Shown piece after piece: positions 1 through 8,539 of a stretch of 64,000 bases of DNA. The number at the start of each line of letters is the position of its first letter. Positions within the stretch are counted from its first letter, which is position 1. A model generated the notes under the pieces. That model was given only the letters and a program-made list of their open reading frames with translations, was not told the origin of the DNA and did no database searches. The DNA lies in contig JAUIAP010000001.1 of assembly GCA_030425205.1 (NCBI GenBank), forward strand, positions 526,393-590,392. The letters are read 5' to 3'. The stretch comes from Anaerolineae bacterium (lineage in GTDB: Bacteria > Chloroflexota > Anaerolineae > Promineifilales > Promineifilaceae). The translations under genes were made by a program, and so were the position numbers.

Positions 1-73
1 ACGCAACCAGCACGATGCCGATGATGCTGACAAGCCAAAATGCGAGTGAAAGTTTGAGGGTGAGAGAACGCAT
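1..73 (-). CDS. Sensor histidine kinase, N-terminal fragment cut by window edge
   Basis: An ATG at 73-71 opens a frame that runs off the left edge. The 24 visible residues begin MRSLTLKLSLAFWLVS and continue as a single hydrophobic helix after a short basic start. This is the usual beginning of a membrane sensor histidine kinase, with TM1 before a periplasmic sensor domain. It follows the response regulator by 67 bases on the same strand, the classic order for a two-component pair. The kinase assignment is inference from position and the TM start; no catalytic domain is visible. Confidence 0.6.
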   Translation of the reverse strand, partial: MRSLTLKLSLAFWLVSIIGIVLVA

Positions 74-140
74 GGCGTGATGCGTAGAGCGTCAGGGGTA
101 AAACGTGATGCGTCGCCGACCACATTTTACGTTCGACGTG

Positions 141-827
141 CTACGTCGGAATAAGCCGATACCCAACCCCATAGACCGTCTCAATATAGCGCGGACTGCG
201 TGGGTTTTCTTCGATTTTTGCACGAATGTTTTTGATATGTACGTCGATGGTGCGTTCGTACCCTTCAATGACCGTTCCCTGCAATTTGTCGAGCAGCTCG
301 ACGCGCGAGAAGGCGCGGCCCGGCGACTGCATAAAGATGTGGAGGAGGTCAAATTCGGAGCGGGTTAAATCGACGCGCTCGCCTGCATGGTTGACGACGT
401 AGCTATCGGGGTCGAGTTCGAGGTCTTGGACACGCAGGAGTTGGGGGAGCGGGGTGTCAGATCGGCCGATTCTTCGCATCACGGCCTTGACCCGTGCGAC
501 AATCTCGCGCGGTGAAAACGGTTTGGTTACATAGTCATCTGCACCGAGTTCCAGCCCCAGAATACGATCATTTTCCTCAACTTTCGCCGTGAGTAAAATG
601 ATTGGCGTGTTGCGTTCCTTGCGATGGATGCGCATGAAATCATGCCCATCCAGCTCGGGCATCATGATATCCAGAATGATCAAATCAGGTTTCGCTTCCC
701 GCGCCACAAACAACGCATCCCGCCCGTTGTACGCTGTCACCACATTAAAGCCCGCATCCGTCAAGTACGCCTTGATTAGCGACACCAATCGCTTTTCGTC
801 ATCCACCACTAAAATCGTTTTCATCAT
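141..827 (-). CDS. OmpR/PhoB-family response regulator
   Basis: This 228-residue protein has the full two-domain layout of the OmpR/PhoB family. The receiver domain (about 1-120) shows the acidic pair D9/D10, phosphoacceptor D53 in LIILDIMMPELDG, T80 and K102 in the TKPFSP motif. A linker follows, then a C-terminal winged helix (about 130-228) ending in the typical YIETVYGVGYRL. It should be phosphorylated by the kinase whose gene starts just downstream at 73 and bind direct-repeat promoters as a dimer. Target genes cannot be read from the sequence. It is divergent from the glycosyltransferase gene at 998, with about 170 bases between them that could hold both promoters. Confidence 0.95.
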   Translation of the reverse strand: MMKTILVVDDEKRLVSLIKAYLTDAGFNVVTAYNGRDALFVAREAKPDLIILDIMMPELDGHDFMRIHRKERNTPIILLTAKVEENDRILGLELGADDYVTKPFSPREIVARVKAVMRRIGRSDTPLPQLLRVQDLELDPDSYVVNHAGERVDLTRSEFDLLHIFMQSPGRAFSRVELLDKLQGTVIEGYERTIDVHIKNIRAKIEENPRSPRYIETVYGVGYRLIPT

Positions 828-997
828 CAGTTGGGCGCAAGCAACTGTTGCAACCCCGATACACAGAACAGAACCCCAATTCTACGCCAAAATTGTGAAG
901 AAGTTGTGTGCGATCTTCCACTCTAAGGTCTCATCATAGTCGAGGCCTGCCGTTCTCACATAGGCAGGAACCGATTCTTCTGCTAACATCTCTCGTC

Positions 998-2962
998 ATG
1001 CGGTTAAGGCAATATAGCACAAAGTGGGAGCTCGCGACTCTGACAGTCATCATCCTGCTTGCAGTGGTTGTACGAATGGGCTGGCCCGGTTTGACAGAGT
1101 TCAAAGCGGATGAAGCACGGCTGCTGTCATTGGCATGGGATATGGCGGAGTGGAAGTATTTTCCCATTCGTGGCATCAGCAACTCGGCCGGATTTGCCAA
1201 CCCACCGATGGCCGTTTGGCTCTATGCTCTCCCTCTTTTTGTTTGGAAACATCTCTACGCCGCGACACTCTACACAGGACTGCTCAATGTTCTCGCCATT
1301 GTCGGCGCATGGTGGCTGGCGCGTCGCTATTGGGGCAGCACCGCCGCTTTCATCACAGCCCTTCTGCTCACCGTCAACCCTTGGGCAATCCATCATGCCC
1401 GCAAAATTTGGGCGCAAAACTTAATCGTGCCATTTGTGATTGGCTGGGCAATTTGCGGATTGCTCGTCTATGTCGATAGGCGCAAATGGTTTTTGATCGG
1501 GCATTTCCTGTGCGTCGCCGTCGCTGTGCAAGCCCATCTCGCCGCAATTTCGCTTGTGCCAGCGACGCTGATGTTGTTGCTGATCTATTGGCGGCGCGTC
1601 GATTGGCGCGTTTTTGTCATCGGTGCACTCGCATCCATTTTGACGATTGTGCCGTTTGGCTGGTATGCGCTGCAAAGTGGCGGGGTTAGCAGCGGTAGTG
1701 GGTTGGCAACGACATTTTCCACAAAAGCATTTGACCTCCTGTGGCAACTCAGCACGGGTGATCAGATTCATGTTCTGACGGGATCATCGTTTGAACGCTT
1801 TCTCGCCGAAACGCCTGATTTGCGCTGGGCGTTTATTATTTTGTTTGGGTTGGCGGGGGTCGGATTGGTGCGTGTTGTACAGCGTCGCTCTGTTGCCGAT
1901 TGGTTTCTCTTAATTTGGCTGGCATGGTCGATTCTATTTTTCGTTTGGGAGTTTGTGCCAGTCGTGTTGCATTATGTCATTCCCGTTTATCCATTACCCT
2001 TTCTGTTAGTCGGGATTGGCGTGCAGTGGATTGTAACGCCTTCATCTCGTTCCACTGAATCTACCCGCCATGATTCTCAACGTTTCGACGGATATTTCGG
2101 GATTTGGAAATCCCGAAACATTAAACGAGCTTTGCTTTTTAGCTTTCTCGGTATAGTCGTGATCGGGCAGTTGTGGACGTTTGGGGTATTGATGCAAACG
2201 GTGGCACGCGATGAGACATTTGGCGGATTTGGAACCCCTGTCGGGATTGAGTTGGCGGCAGTGTTAGAGGCAAAACGTTTGCAGGAAGAACATGATGCGT
2301 TTGAGATGTTGGTGGTCAGTGACGGGGCGTTTCCCGAGGTGGATAATACGCCAGCCGTTTACGATGTCTTGTTGCGCGGTGTGCCACATCGGTTTGTAAA
2401 TGGAGAAACGACGGCAGTATTTCCAGAGGGGACGACGATCTATTTGGCCGTAAAACCAGATGAAATGAAATCGGCCGAAATTCTCACTTCACTCGCCACC
2501 GATCAAATCACAATCCCACTGCGCGACCCAGCCCAGTCGATCACATCCTATGTCTTAAATTCCAGACCTGCACCTGAATATTCATTCGATCGATCGTTCC
2601 TGTTGGCTAATTTTGTTTCTCTGTATGGATATAGTGACTCTTTAGATAGTGGTTCACTCGACTGGCAACTGCATTGGCAGGTTGGTGCAGGTGGTTCGGC
2701 CGATTATCATTGGTTCAATCATCTCTACAGTGCAGATGGTGTGCGTTTGCAACAGGCGGATGAGTCAGCGTTCTATGCAGGGGCATGGCGGGAGGGTGAT
2801 TACGTGGTTAGCTTCTTCACATTGCCCAATGCGCCAAGCGATTCATCAGAATTGACTATGCGAAGTGGCATGTATATTTACCCTAGTTTGGAGAGTGTGC
2901 CTGTGCTGGATGTAGCGGCGAATCCTGTCAGTGATTATGTGGAAATTGAGCTCACGGAGTGA
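998..2962 (+). CDS. ArnT/PMT-like membrane glycosyltransferase (GT39/GT83 type)
   Basis: This polytopic membrane protein begins with one TM helix followed by an acidic FKADEARLLSLAWDM loop, the position of the catalytic Asp/Glu in ArnT/PMT glycosyltransferases that move a sugar from a polyprenyl-phosphate carrier. Roughly ten TM segments fill residues 10-400, then a soluble C-terminal region of about 230 residues, beta-rich in look. The frame is open upstream to 908, but the ATG at 998 starts directly before the basic and hydrophobic N-terminus, so I chose it; no strong ribosome binding site is visible at either. A hairpin repeat resembling the intergenic one at 17.7 kb lies inside the gene at 2093-2123. 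The 3' end overlaps the convergent paralogue by 11 bases. Confidence 0.8.
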   Translation: MRLRQYSTKWELATLTVIILLAVVVRMGWPGLTEFKADEARLLSLAWDMAEWKYFPIRGISNSAGFANPPMAVWLYALPLFVWKHLYAATLYTGLLNVLAIVGAWWLARRYWGSTAAFITALLLTVNPWAIHHARKIWAQNLIVPFVIGWAICGLLVYVDRRKWFLIGHFLCVAVAVQAHLAAISLVPATLMLLLIYWRRVDWRVFVIGALASILTIVPFGWYALQSGGVSSGSGLATTFSTKAFDLLWQLSTGDQIHVLTGSSFERFLAETPDLRWAFIILFGLAGVGLVRVVQRRSVADWFLLIWLAWSILFFVWEFVPVVLHYVIPVYPLPFLLVGIGVQWIVTPSSRSTESTRHDSQRFDGYFGIWKSRNIKRALLFSFLGIVVIGQLWTFGVLMQTVARDETFGGFGTPVGIELAAVLEAKRLQEEHDAFEMLVVSDGAFPEVDNTPAVYDVLLRGVPHRFVNGETTAVFPEGTTIYLAVKPDEMKSAEILTSLATDQITIPLRDPAQSITSYVLNSRPAPEYSFDRSFLLANFVSLYGYSDSLDSGSLDWQLHWQVGAGGSADYHWFNHLYSADGVRLQQADESAFYAGAWREGDYVVSFFTLPNAPSDSSELTMRSGMYIYPSLESVPVLDVAANPVSDYVEIELTE

Positions 2963-4943
2963 GGGATATAGCGAATGTCTGCCCAACCCCATCTAGCTCA
3001 AAATTGAGATTGTGGATCGGGTCATAGAGTCCAAATCGCAACGATAATTCACCAACTGCATCGGTTGGAATTGCAATCTGTGTCCGTTCAATTAAGAGGT
3101 CATCTTGCTGCCAGCGATAGCCCCAAATACCGTGCGGGCTCTGATTTACCAACATCTGACCATCGCCATTAACCAGTTGGTAAAAAACGGTCATAAACCA
3201 GTTTGCCCGTTCATCAGTGACAGAATCTGCACGCCACCATGTCGTTATGTTTAACAGATTTCCCGAAAGTTCGTGTGTATATCCGAGCAGCGTCAAGCCA
3301 GCTTGGCTTGTTAAATTCAGTTGTGTTTTTGGCAATGCGGCAGCGGTCGCACGGTCATGCGGTTGGGTCGTGGCGAACTGAAAAGATGAGCCATCTGAAA
3401 GATAAAATCGCTGTTCGATCCTTAAATCGGTTAGTACTGGCGTACTATCAACCTCTGGTAATAGGCCACGATTGATGTAAAGCATCGCTGCGTCAGCTGG
3501 GACTCGCACAAAGTTAGGAAACTGCGTATCGTACTGAATTTCTATCCAGCGAGAGGCGAGACTGCTAAGTACAGCGGGGTGTGAATCGGCCGCAACAGTC
3601 AATGGTGAGGAGTCAATATCGGCCGAAACCTCCCCCACTCTTTTCCCAAACCGCACCGCTTCATCCAATCGCCATGCCCGAAAATCTCCAGTCAACGGAG
3701 CCGCCACAACCTGCGCGCCAGCACGCCATAAATTGAGCTTAAACTGCATCCCAAATAACAACAGTCCCATGACCAGGATAGGGCGTGTCCATCGCCAATC
3801 CCATAATGGACGCAATCCAAATGCTGCCAACAGATGCCCTGCTGGCAACGTCAATAGCAGATAATGCGGGTGCACCATCAAGGGGATCAAGGCTGTCCCA
3901 AACGCGCCAAGTCCGAACCAAACGAGCAGAATTTGTGAGCGGGTTTTGCGCCACTGATAGACGGTGAACAGGACGCCAGCGCACAGTGCGGTCGCCAGGC
4001 TGATGGTGGCGATTGAGGAAAGAAGCGGCGTTGCGACGACTTGGGCGAGATAGGGATCTTGCCCATCATAGTTCACGCCCGTGACAAAGCGGAGCGCGTG
4101 GGTGATGGCTTGAGGATTGAACTCTATCGTCAGTTGTTCGAGGAAGGCGGTGGTTTTTTCGCTGTTTTCGGCCGATCTCTCCACACCCAAAACCCCACTC
4201 AAAAAGACCGCCATGCAAACACCAAACACCCCTCCCGCTATCAACAATGCTCTTTTTGAGACATTGCGCCAACTCAATAAAAGCACACTTCCCAACGGCG
4301 CGAGAATGGCAAAGCCTAGAATGTAAGTTTGTGTAAGGGCGACGGCGGCGAGCAAACCGATCAGAAGAATGGCTTCCTGCCTTTGCAGGAATGACAGTTT
4401 CGGGTTCTCTTGTATGCCTCTCTCTGTGGGAGTGGGAGTAGGCGCAGCAGCAGCATCACTTGGGCCGTCAACTGCCGCTGTATGGCTCGCTATTAACGCT
4501 TTCCAAACACCCCATGCAATCACTACCATCAAAAATGGTTGTAGCCCCTGCGTCCACGTCATGCGACTGTAATGCACCAGCCATGGGTTGATGGCAAACA
4601 AGATGGCCGCAATCACCGCTGTCGTGCGGTCAAACAATCGGCACGTCATGTCATAGACAAACCAAACGGCGATACTATTTAGAAAAGTGACAAAAATATA
4701 AGGCGACCAAAGCGACCGCCAAATGAGCAGTGGAATCGTTTGTAGATACGCCATCAATGGCGGATTGTCGAGAAAGACGGAGGAAGGTTGCCCAACCCGC
4801 AGCAGCATGCGTCCATCGATCATTTGCAGCGCGAGATATTGCTGATAGGCGTTGTCGTAACTGTGGCGAACGTTGGGCAGATCGGCAAAGCGGAAAAAGA
4901 GCGCAAGTGCGACGAGCGCAAGCGGTAGCGACCAGCGTTTCAT
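2952..4943 (-). CDS. ArnT/PMT-like membrane glycosyltransferase, paralogue of the convergent gene
   Basis: This 663-residue polytopic protein has the same plan as the gene at 998-2962. TM1 starts at residue 5, then an acidic periplasmic loop (RHSYDNAYQQYLALQMI) and FLDNPPLMAYLQTIPLL, matching the NPPMAVWLYALPLF stretch of its neighbour. Many TM helices follow to about residue 400, and a soluble C-terminal domain contains LLGYTHELSG, aligning with SLYGYSDSLD of the neighbour. It probably uses a polyprenyl-linked sugar donor at the outer face of the membrane; acceptor unknown. Its ATG overlaps the stop of the ABC-F gene by four bases (ATGA), so the two are likely translationally coupled in one transcript. 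Confidence 0.8.
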   Translation of the reverse strand: MKRWSLPLALVALALFFRFADLPNVRHSYDNAYQQYLALQMIDGRMLLRVGQPSSVFLDNPPLMAYLQTIPLLIWRSLWSPYIFVTFLNSIAVWFVYDMTCRLFDRTTAVIAAILFAINPWLVHYSRMTWTQGLQPFLMVVIAWGVWKALIASHTAAVDGPSDAAAAPTPTPTERGIQENPKLSFLQRQEAILLIGLLAAVALTQTYILGFAILAPLGSVLLLSWRNVSKRALLIAGGVFGVCMAVFLSGVLGVERSAENSEKTTAFLEQLTIEFNPQAITHALRFVTGVNYDGQDPYLAQVVATPLLSSIATISLATALCAGVLFTVYQWRKTRSQILLVWFGLGAFGTALIPLMVHPHYLLLTLPAGHLLAAFGLRPLWDWRWTRPILVMGLLLFGMQFKLNLWRAGAQVVAAPLTGDFRAWRLDEAVRFGKRVGEVSADIDSSPLTVAADSHPAVLSSLASRWIEIQYDTQFPNFVRVPADAAMLYINRGLLPEVDSTPVLTDLRIEQRFYLSDGSSFQFATTQPHDRATAAALPKTQLNLTSQAGLTLLGYTHELSGNLLNITTWWRADSVTDERANWFMTVFYQLVNGDGQMLVNQSPHGIWGYRWQQDDLLIERTQIAIPTDAVGELSLRFGLYDPIHNLNFELDGVGQTFAISLTP

Positions 4944-6811
4944 GCGCGTTCAGAAAGTTCAAGCCAACGCAGTTCGGCTTCATCAAGGTTGGCAAGCAAG
5001 GTGTCAAGTTCGGCCGATAGTTCCCCTATCTTCACATAGTCGCCACCGGCCGCGTTCATCGCCGCCTCAATCTCACCCTTTTTCTCTTCAAACGTCTCAA
5101 TATCCGCTTCTAATCTTTCGAGTTCCTTCCGCTCTTTCCAGCTTAATTTTTTCGTGGTGCGTGGTGCGTGGTGCGTGGTGCGTGTCTCAGTTTTCTTCTC
5201 TACGTCTTTTACACTTCCTATTTCTTCTTTCTCTTCTGGTCGCCAGGGCGATGGATAACGCGACCCGATTTTTCCCTCATCAAAGAGATAGATGAAGTCC
5301 ACGTTGCGGTCTAGGAAATAGCGATCATGGCTGACAGTGACGAGGCAGCCGCCGAAGTTGTCGAGAAATTGTTCGAGGACTTGCAATGTTTGGATGTCGA
5401 GATCATTGGTTGGCTCATCGAGAAAAAGGACATTGGGTTGGTGCATCAAAATCGAGAGGAGATAAAGTCGTCGCCGTTCGCCACCACTTAAACTGCCGAT
5501 GCGTGCCTGCTGTTCTTTGCGCGTGAACAAGAACCATTCAAGCATTTGCGCCGCTTCGATCCGTTCGCCATCTTTGGTTTGAATCAAGGGCAACTCACGA
5601 GCGATAAATTCGACCACACGCATATCGTCCTGCAAATTTTCGGCTTGCTGATCGTAGTAGCCAAGCACAACCGTTTCCCCTATTTCGATTTTGCCGGTTG
5701 GGGAGTTTAGCTTGCCCGCGAGCAGATTGAGCAGCGTACTTTTGCCCGCGCCATTGGGACCGACGATGCCGATTCGGTCGCCGCGTTCGAGATGGAAATC
5801 GACGTTTTCAAAGAGGGTTGTGCCGTCGAAGTTGATGGAGAGATTTTCGGCCGATAACACCCGCGTTCCCAATCGCCGCGATGACAACGCCAAGGCGACC
5901 CGTTGATCACCGCGATCATAGGCAATTGTCGAAATTTCTTTGACGCGCTGAATACGCGCCTTTTGTTTTGTGCCACGCGCCATCGGCGAACGCCGTAACC
6001 ACTCCAACTCACGCCGCAAAAATGACTGCCGTTTCTCCTCTTTCTTCGCCAACATCTCATGCCGCTCAGCGCGTGCCGCCAGATATTGTTGATAGTTGCC
6101 CGTATATTTGATCAATTCACGTCGGTCTAGTTCGACAATTTGGTTGGCGACACGATCCAAAAAGTAGCGATCATGTGTCACCATCAGCAGGGCGTTAGGA
6201 GTCGTTTGCAGATATCTTTCGAGCCATGCGATGGTGTCTGCGTCGATGTGGTTGGTCGGCTCATCGAGAATCAGGAGGTCGGCTGGGTCGAGCAGCGCAC
6301 GTGCCATTGCGACTCGTTTTTGTTGGCCCCCGCTCAATGTACCGATCGTGTCCTCAAAATTTGTGATGCCTAATTTCGTCAGAACTGTTTTGGCATTTGT
6401 TTCAGCCAACCACCCATCATTGGTGTCCATTTGGGCTGTTACAGCGATAAACTTTTCCTGCGCCACCGTGTCAGTTGGGTTTTTTTGTAGATTGGCTTGA
6501 GCGCGTTCGTAATCGCGCAGCAGGCGCATTTGAGGGGAGTCGCTTTGAAACACTGTGTCTAGAACGGAAAGCTGCATGTCCAGCGGTGGATTTTGCGAAA
6601 GGTATTGGATGCGGACATTACCCCAGACGGTCACTGTGCCAGCATCGGCCGATTCCTCCCCTGCCACAATGCGCAAGAGGGTCGTTTTGCCACTGCCATT
6701 TCGGCCGATCAATCCCACCCGAGCCCCCGTGTTGATCATCAAATCAACCTCGTCCAATAACACGCGCTCGCTATACTGTTTGCTTACCTGTTCCAATGTG
6801 ACCAAATTCAT
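4940..6811 (-). CDS. ABC-F family ATPase (Uup-like, with C-terminal coiled coil)
   Basis: This soluble protein has two fused ABC domains and no membrane segments, as in ABC-F proteins that act on ribosomes. The first domain shows Walker A GRNGSGKTT (about 36-44), signature LSGGQQKRVAMARAL and Walker B LLILDEPTNHID. The second shows GPNGAGKST, LSGGERRRLYLLSIL and VLFLDEPTNDLD. The stretch between the domains, rich in charged residues (ERHEMLAKKEEKRQSFLRRE), matches the P-site tRNA-interaction motif region. A charged C-terminal coiled coil is typical of the Uup branch, which has been linked to DNA structure as well as ribosome function. The frame opens at 6877, but MNLVTLEQVSKQY at 6811 is the family-like start. 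A 7-bp tandem repeat lies in the linker before the coiled coil. Confidence 0.93.
   Translation of the reverse strand: MNLVTLEQVSKQYSERVLLDEVDLMINTGARVGLIGRNGSGKTTLLRIVAGEESADAGTVTVWGNVRIQYLSQNPPLDMQLSVLDTVFQSDSPQMRLLRDYERAQANLQKNPTDTVAQEKFIAVTAQMDTNDGWLAETNAKTVLTKLGITNFEDTIGTLSGGQQKRVAMARALLDPADLLILDEPTNHIDADTIAWLERYLQTTPNALLMVTHDRYFLDRVANQIVELDRRELIKYTGNYQQYLAARAERHEMLAKKEEKRQSFLRRELEWLRRSPMARGTKQKARIQRVKEISTIAYDRGDQRVALALSSRRLGTRVLSAENLSINFDGTTLFENVDFHLERGDRIGIVGPNGAGKSTLLNLLAGKLNSPTGKIEIGETVVLGYYDQQAENLQDDMRVVEFIARELPLIQTKDGERIEAAQMLEWFLFTRKEQQARIGSLSGGERRRLYLLSILMHQPNVLFLDEPTNDLDIQTLQVLEQFLDNFGGCLVTVSHDRYFLDRNVDFIYLFDEGKIGSRYPSPWRPEEKEEIGSVKDVEKKTETRTTHHAPRTTKKLSWKERKELERLEADIETFEEKKGEIEAAMNAAGGDYVKIGELSAELDTLLANLDEAELRWLELSERA
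5154..5184. repeat. Heptamer tandem repeat (GTGGTGC x4) inside the ABC-F gene
   Basis: Four perfect head-to-tail copies of GTGGTGC plus a partial fifth are seen. The repeat lies in the linker before the C-terminal coiled coil, where it encodes a Thr/His/Arg/Pro-rich stretch (TRTTHHAPRTTKK). The unit is not a multiple of three, so gain or loss of one copy would shift the frame and remove the coiled coil. Confidence 0.9.
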
Positions 6812-6990
6812 AGACGTGAATTGTATCCTAACCTGTAGACGGTGTGTCACCTGCGCAGGCAGGAACCCATGCTTCAAATCTGAAAGTTAATGAGGTCTCA
6901 TTCCATAGCGACCAGCAGCAGCTATCTGACAAGTGTAAACCATTCTGTGAAACTACGGATATGCGTAACGGCGTGCGCTAAGATGCACGC

Positions 6991-8184
6991 ATGTTAAAGC
7001 GAATTTTTCTCCCTGCATTGTTACTGCTTGGCGTGGTTGCCAGCATCTTTTTTTGGCGGCGGCAACAAATTTCGGCCGAAACCACCCCGCCCTCTAACCT
7101 CATCGCCGCTCTCTCCGATCCTCAAGTGGAAGGGTTCGCCCTCGCAACGGAACCCAATAATATCGAGTTCCCCCGCGACTTAGGCGCACACAACGACTAT
7201 CAAACCGAATGGTGGTACTACACGGGCAATTTGGCAACGGCTGAAGGACGTGAATTTGGATTCCAATTCACGATCTTTCGTCGTGCATTAGAACCAGCAA
7301 GTGAGGCGCAGGAGATAGTCGATAGTGAAGCATCTGAGTGGCGCACAGAGCAGGTCTATTTGGTGCATTTTACAGTAAGTGATATTGCGGAGGAGCAGTT
7401 TTATCATTCAGAGCGGTATGCACGGGGAGGCGCAGGGCTAGCGGGGGCGCAGGCGCAGCCGTATCGGGTGTTTGTGGAGGATTGGTTTGTCGAAGAGGTT
7501 GAAGATGGGGATGTGGTGTTATCGGCCGAAAATGCCAACTACGCGCTCAATCTCAACCTAACCCAAACGCTCCCCCCCATCCTACATGGCGAAGGCGGTC
7601 TGAGTGCAAAGAGCCTTGAAGCTGGCAACGCTTCCTACTACTACTCATTTGTCCAGCAGATCGCAGAGGGAACTGTCCGCATTGGCGACGAAACTTTTAA
7701 CGTAACGGGAAAAGCGTGGAAAGACCATGAATATAGCACCAGCGTCCTCACCGAGGGCGCACTTGGTTGGGATTGGTTCTCGCTGCAATTTGATGATGGC
7801 TCCGCACTGATGTTGTTCCAAATTCGTCGTGAAGGTGGTGAAATTGAGCCAGCCAGCAGCGGCACATTTGTCTATCCCAGTGGTGAAAGTGTGGATATTG
7901 ACCGCGAAGATTGGGGATTAACTGTGGATAACCGTTGGGAAAGTGGGGATACTGGCGCAAGCTATCCAGTCGCATGGTCGCTTGATATTCCAAAAATTGG
8001 GTTGGCGGTGACAGGGGAAGCGAAAATGGAAAATCAAGAGCTGGTCTTAACGGCCGGAAGCTACTGGGAGGGTGCGGTTGAGTTCACAGGAACACGAGAG
8101 GGCAACGCGATCAGTGCAGAGGGATACATTGAGATGACGGGGTATGCAGAGCAAGACGCAGCCACGGCAATTTCGGCCGAATAG
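6991..8184 (+). CDS. Secreted AttH/CrtC-like (lipocalin-fold) protein
   Basis: This 397-residue protein has an N-terminal signal or anchor (MLKRIFLPALLLLGVVASIFFW). It then shows the hallmark start of the AttH/CrtC-like family: IEFPRDLGAHNDYQTEWWYYTGNL, with the doubled Trp-Trp-Tyr-Tyr after the EFPRD motif. GKAWKDHEYST and GWDWFSLQFDDGSALMLFQIR are also family-typical. The fold is two lipocalin-like beta barrels. Carotenoid 1,2-hydratase CrtC belongs to this family, but most members are uncharacterised secreted proteins often annotated as predicted hydrolases. No carotenoid genes are nearby, so I make no substrate claim. Two TCGGCCGA sites lie within it, both at sharp strand-composition flips. 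Confidence 0.85.
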   Translation: MLKRIFLPALLLLGVVASIFFWRRQQISAETTPPSNLIAALSDPQVEGFALATEPNNIEFPRDLGAHNDYQTEWWYYTGNLATAEGREFGFQFTIFRRALEPASEAQEIVDSEASEWRTEQVYLVHFTVSDIAEEQFYHSERYARGGAGLAGAQAQPYRVFVEDWFVEEVEDGDVVLSAENANYALNLNLTQTLPPILHGEGGLSAKSLEAGNASYYYSFVQQIAEGTVRIGDETFNVTGKAWKDHEYSTSVLTEGALGWDWFSLQFDDGSALMLFQIRREGGEIEPASSGTFVYPSGESVDIDREDWGLTVDNRWESGDTGASYPVAWSLDIPKIGLAVTGEAKMENQELVLTAGSYWEGAVEFTGTREGNAISAEGYIEMTGYAEQDAATAISAE

Positions 8185-8539
8185 CCCTTTTTCCGCATTC
8201 ATTTGCTCAAAAATCGTCACTTTTTATTAATCTACCGATCGTTAGGCAAGTATTGTTTCTGCGCCGTTTCAGTCGAGTAGCGCACGCTTCTATACCCCTT
8301 TCTATACATTACGAAAATGTTAAACACCCATAATCTAACATTCGCGCGAACATTGGTTGCGTAATCTTTTGTGAGAAGGCAATCAAGCGTTTTGTCCAAA
8401 CTGTAAAAACCTAAAGACAAAACCGCATCCCATAAAACTGCAACTTCCTTCTGAAAACCAAGCCGTAGGGCGCCGTAAACCCCTGCCTATTGGTCGCGGA
8501 CAAACGCCAGCAGCTTTATGTATGCAAATGGAGAACGAA
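8185..8539. other. 355-base intergenic region before the FAS1 lipoprotein gene
   Basis: The stretch is AT-rich with short direct repeats (TTCTATAC twice, near 8289 and 8301). Its last 100 bases contain several short GC-rich inverted segments that could form an mRNA leader structure. I could not match it to a known riboswitch class or to a convincing sigma-70 promoter. Confidence 0.4.

Noticed and set aside
908..997. A 30-residue N-terminal extension of the first glycosyltransferase.
   Set aside because: It is rich in Arg, Ser and His with no membrane start or ribosome binding site, and ATG 998 gives a normal N-terminus.
8400..8539. Possible riboswitch (c-di-GMP or cobalamin-like) in the leader of the FAS1 gene.
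   Set aside because: Short GC-rich inverted segments are present but I could not place the conserved core of any known class.
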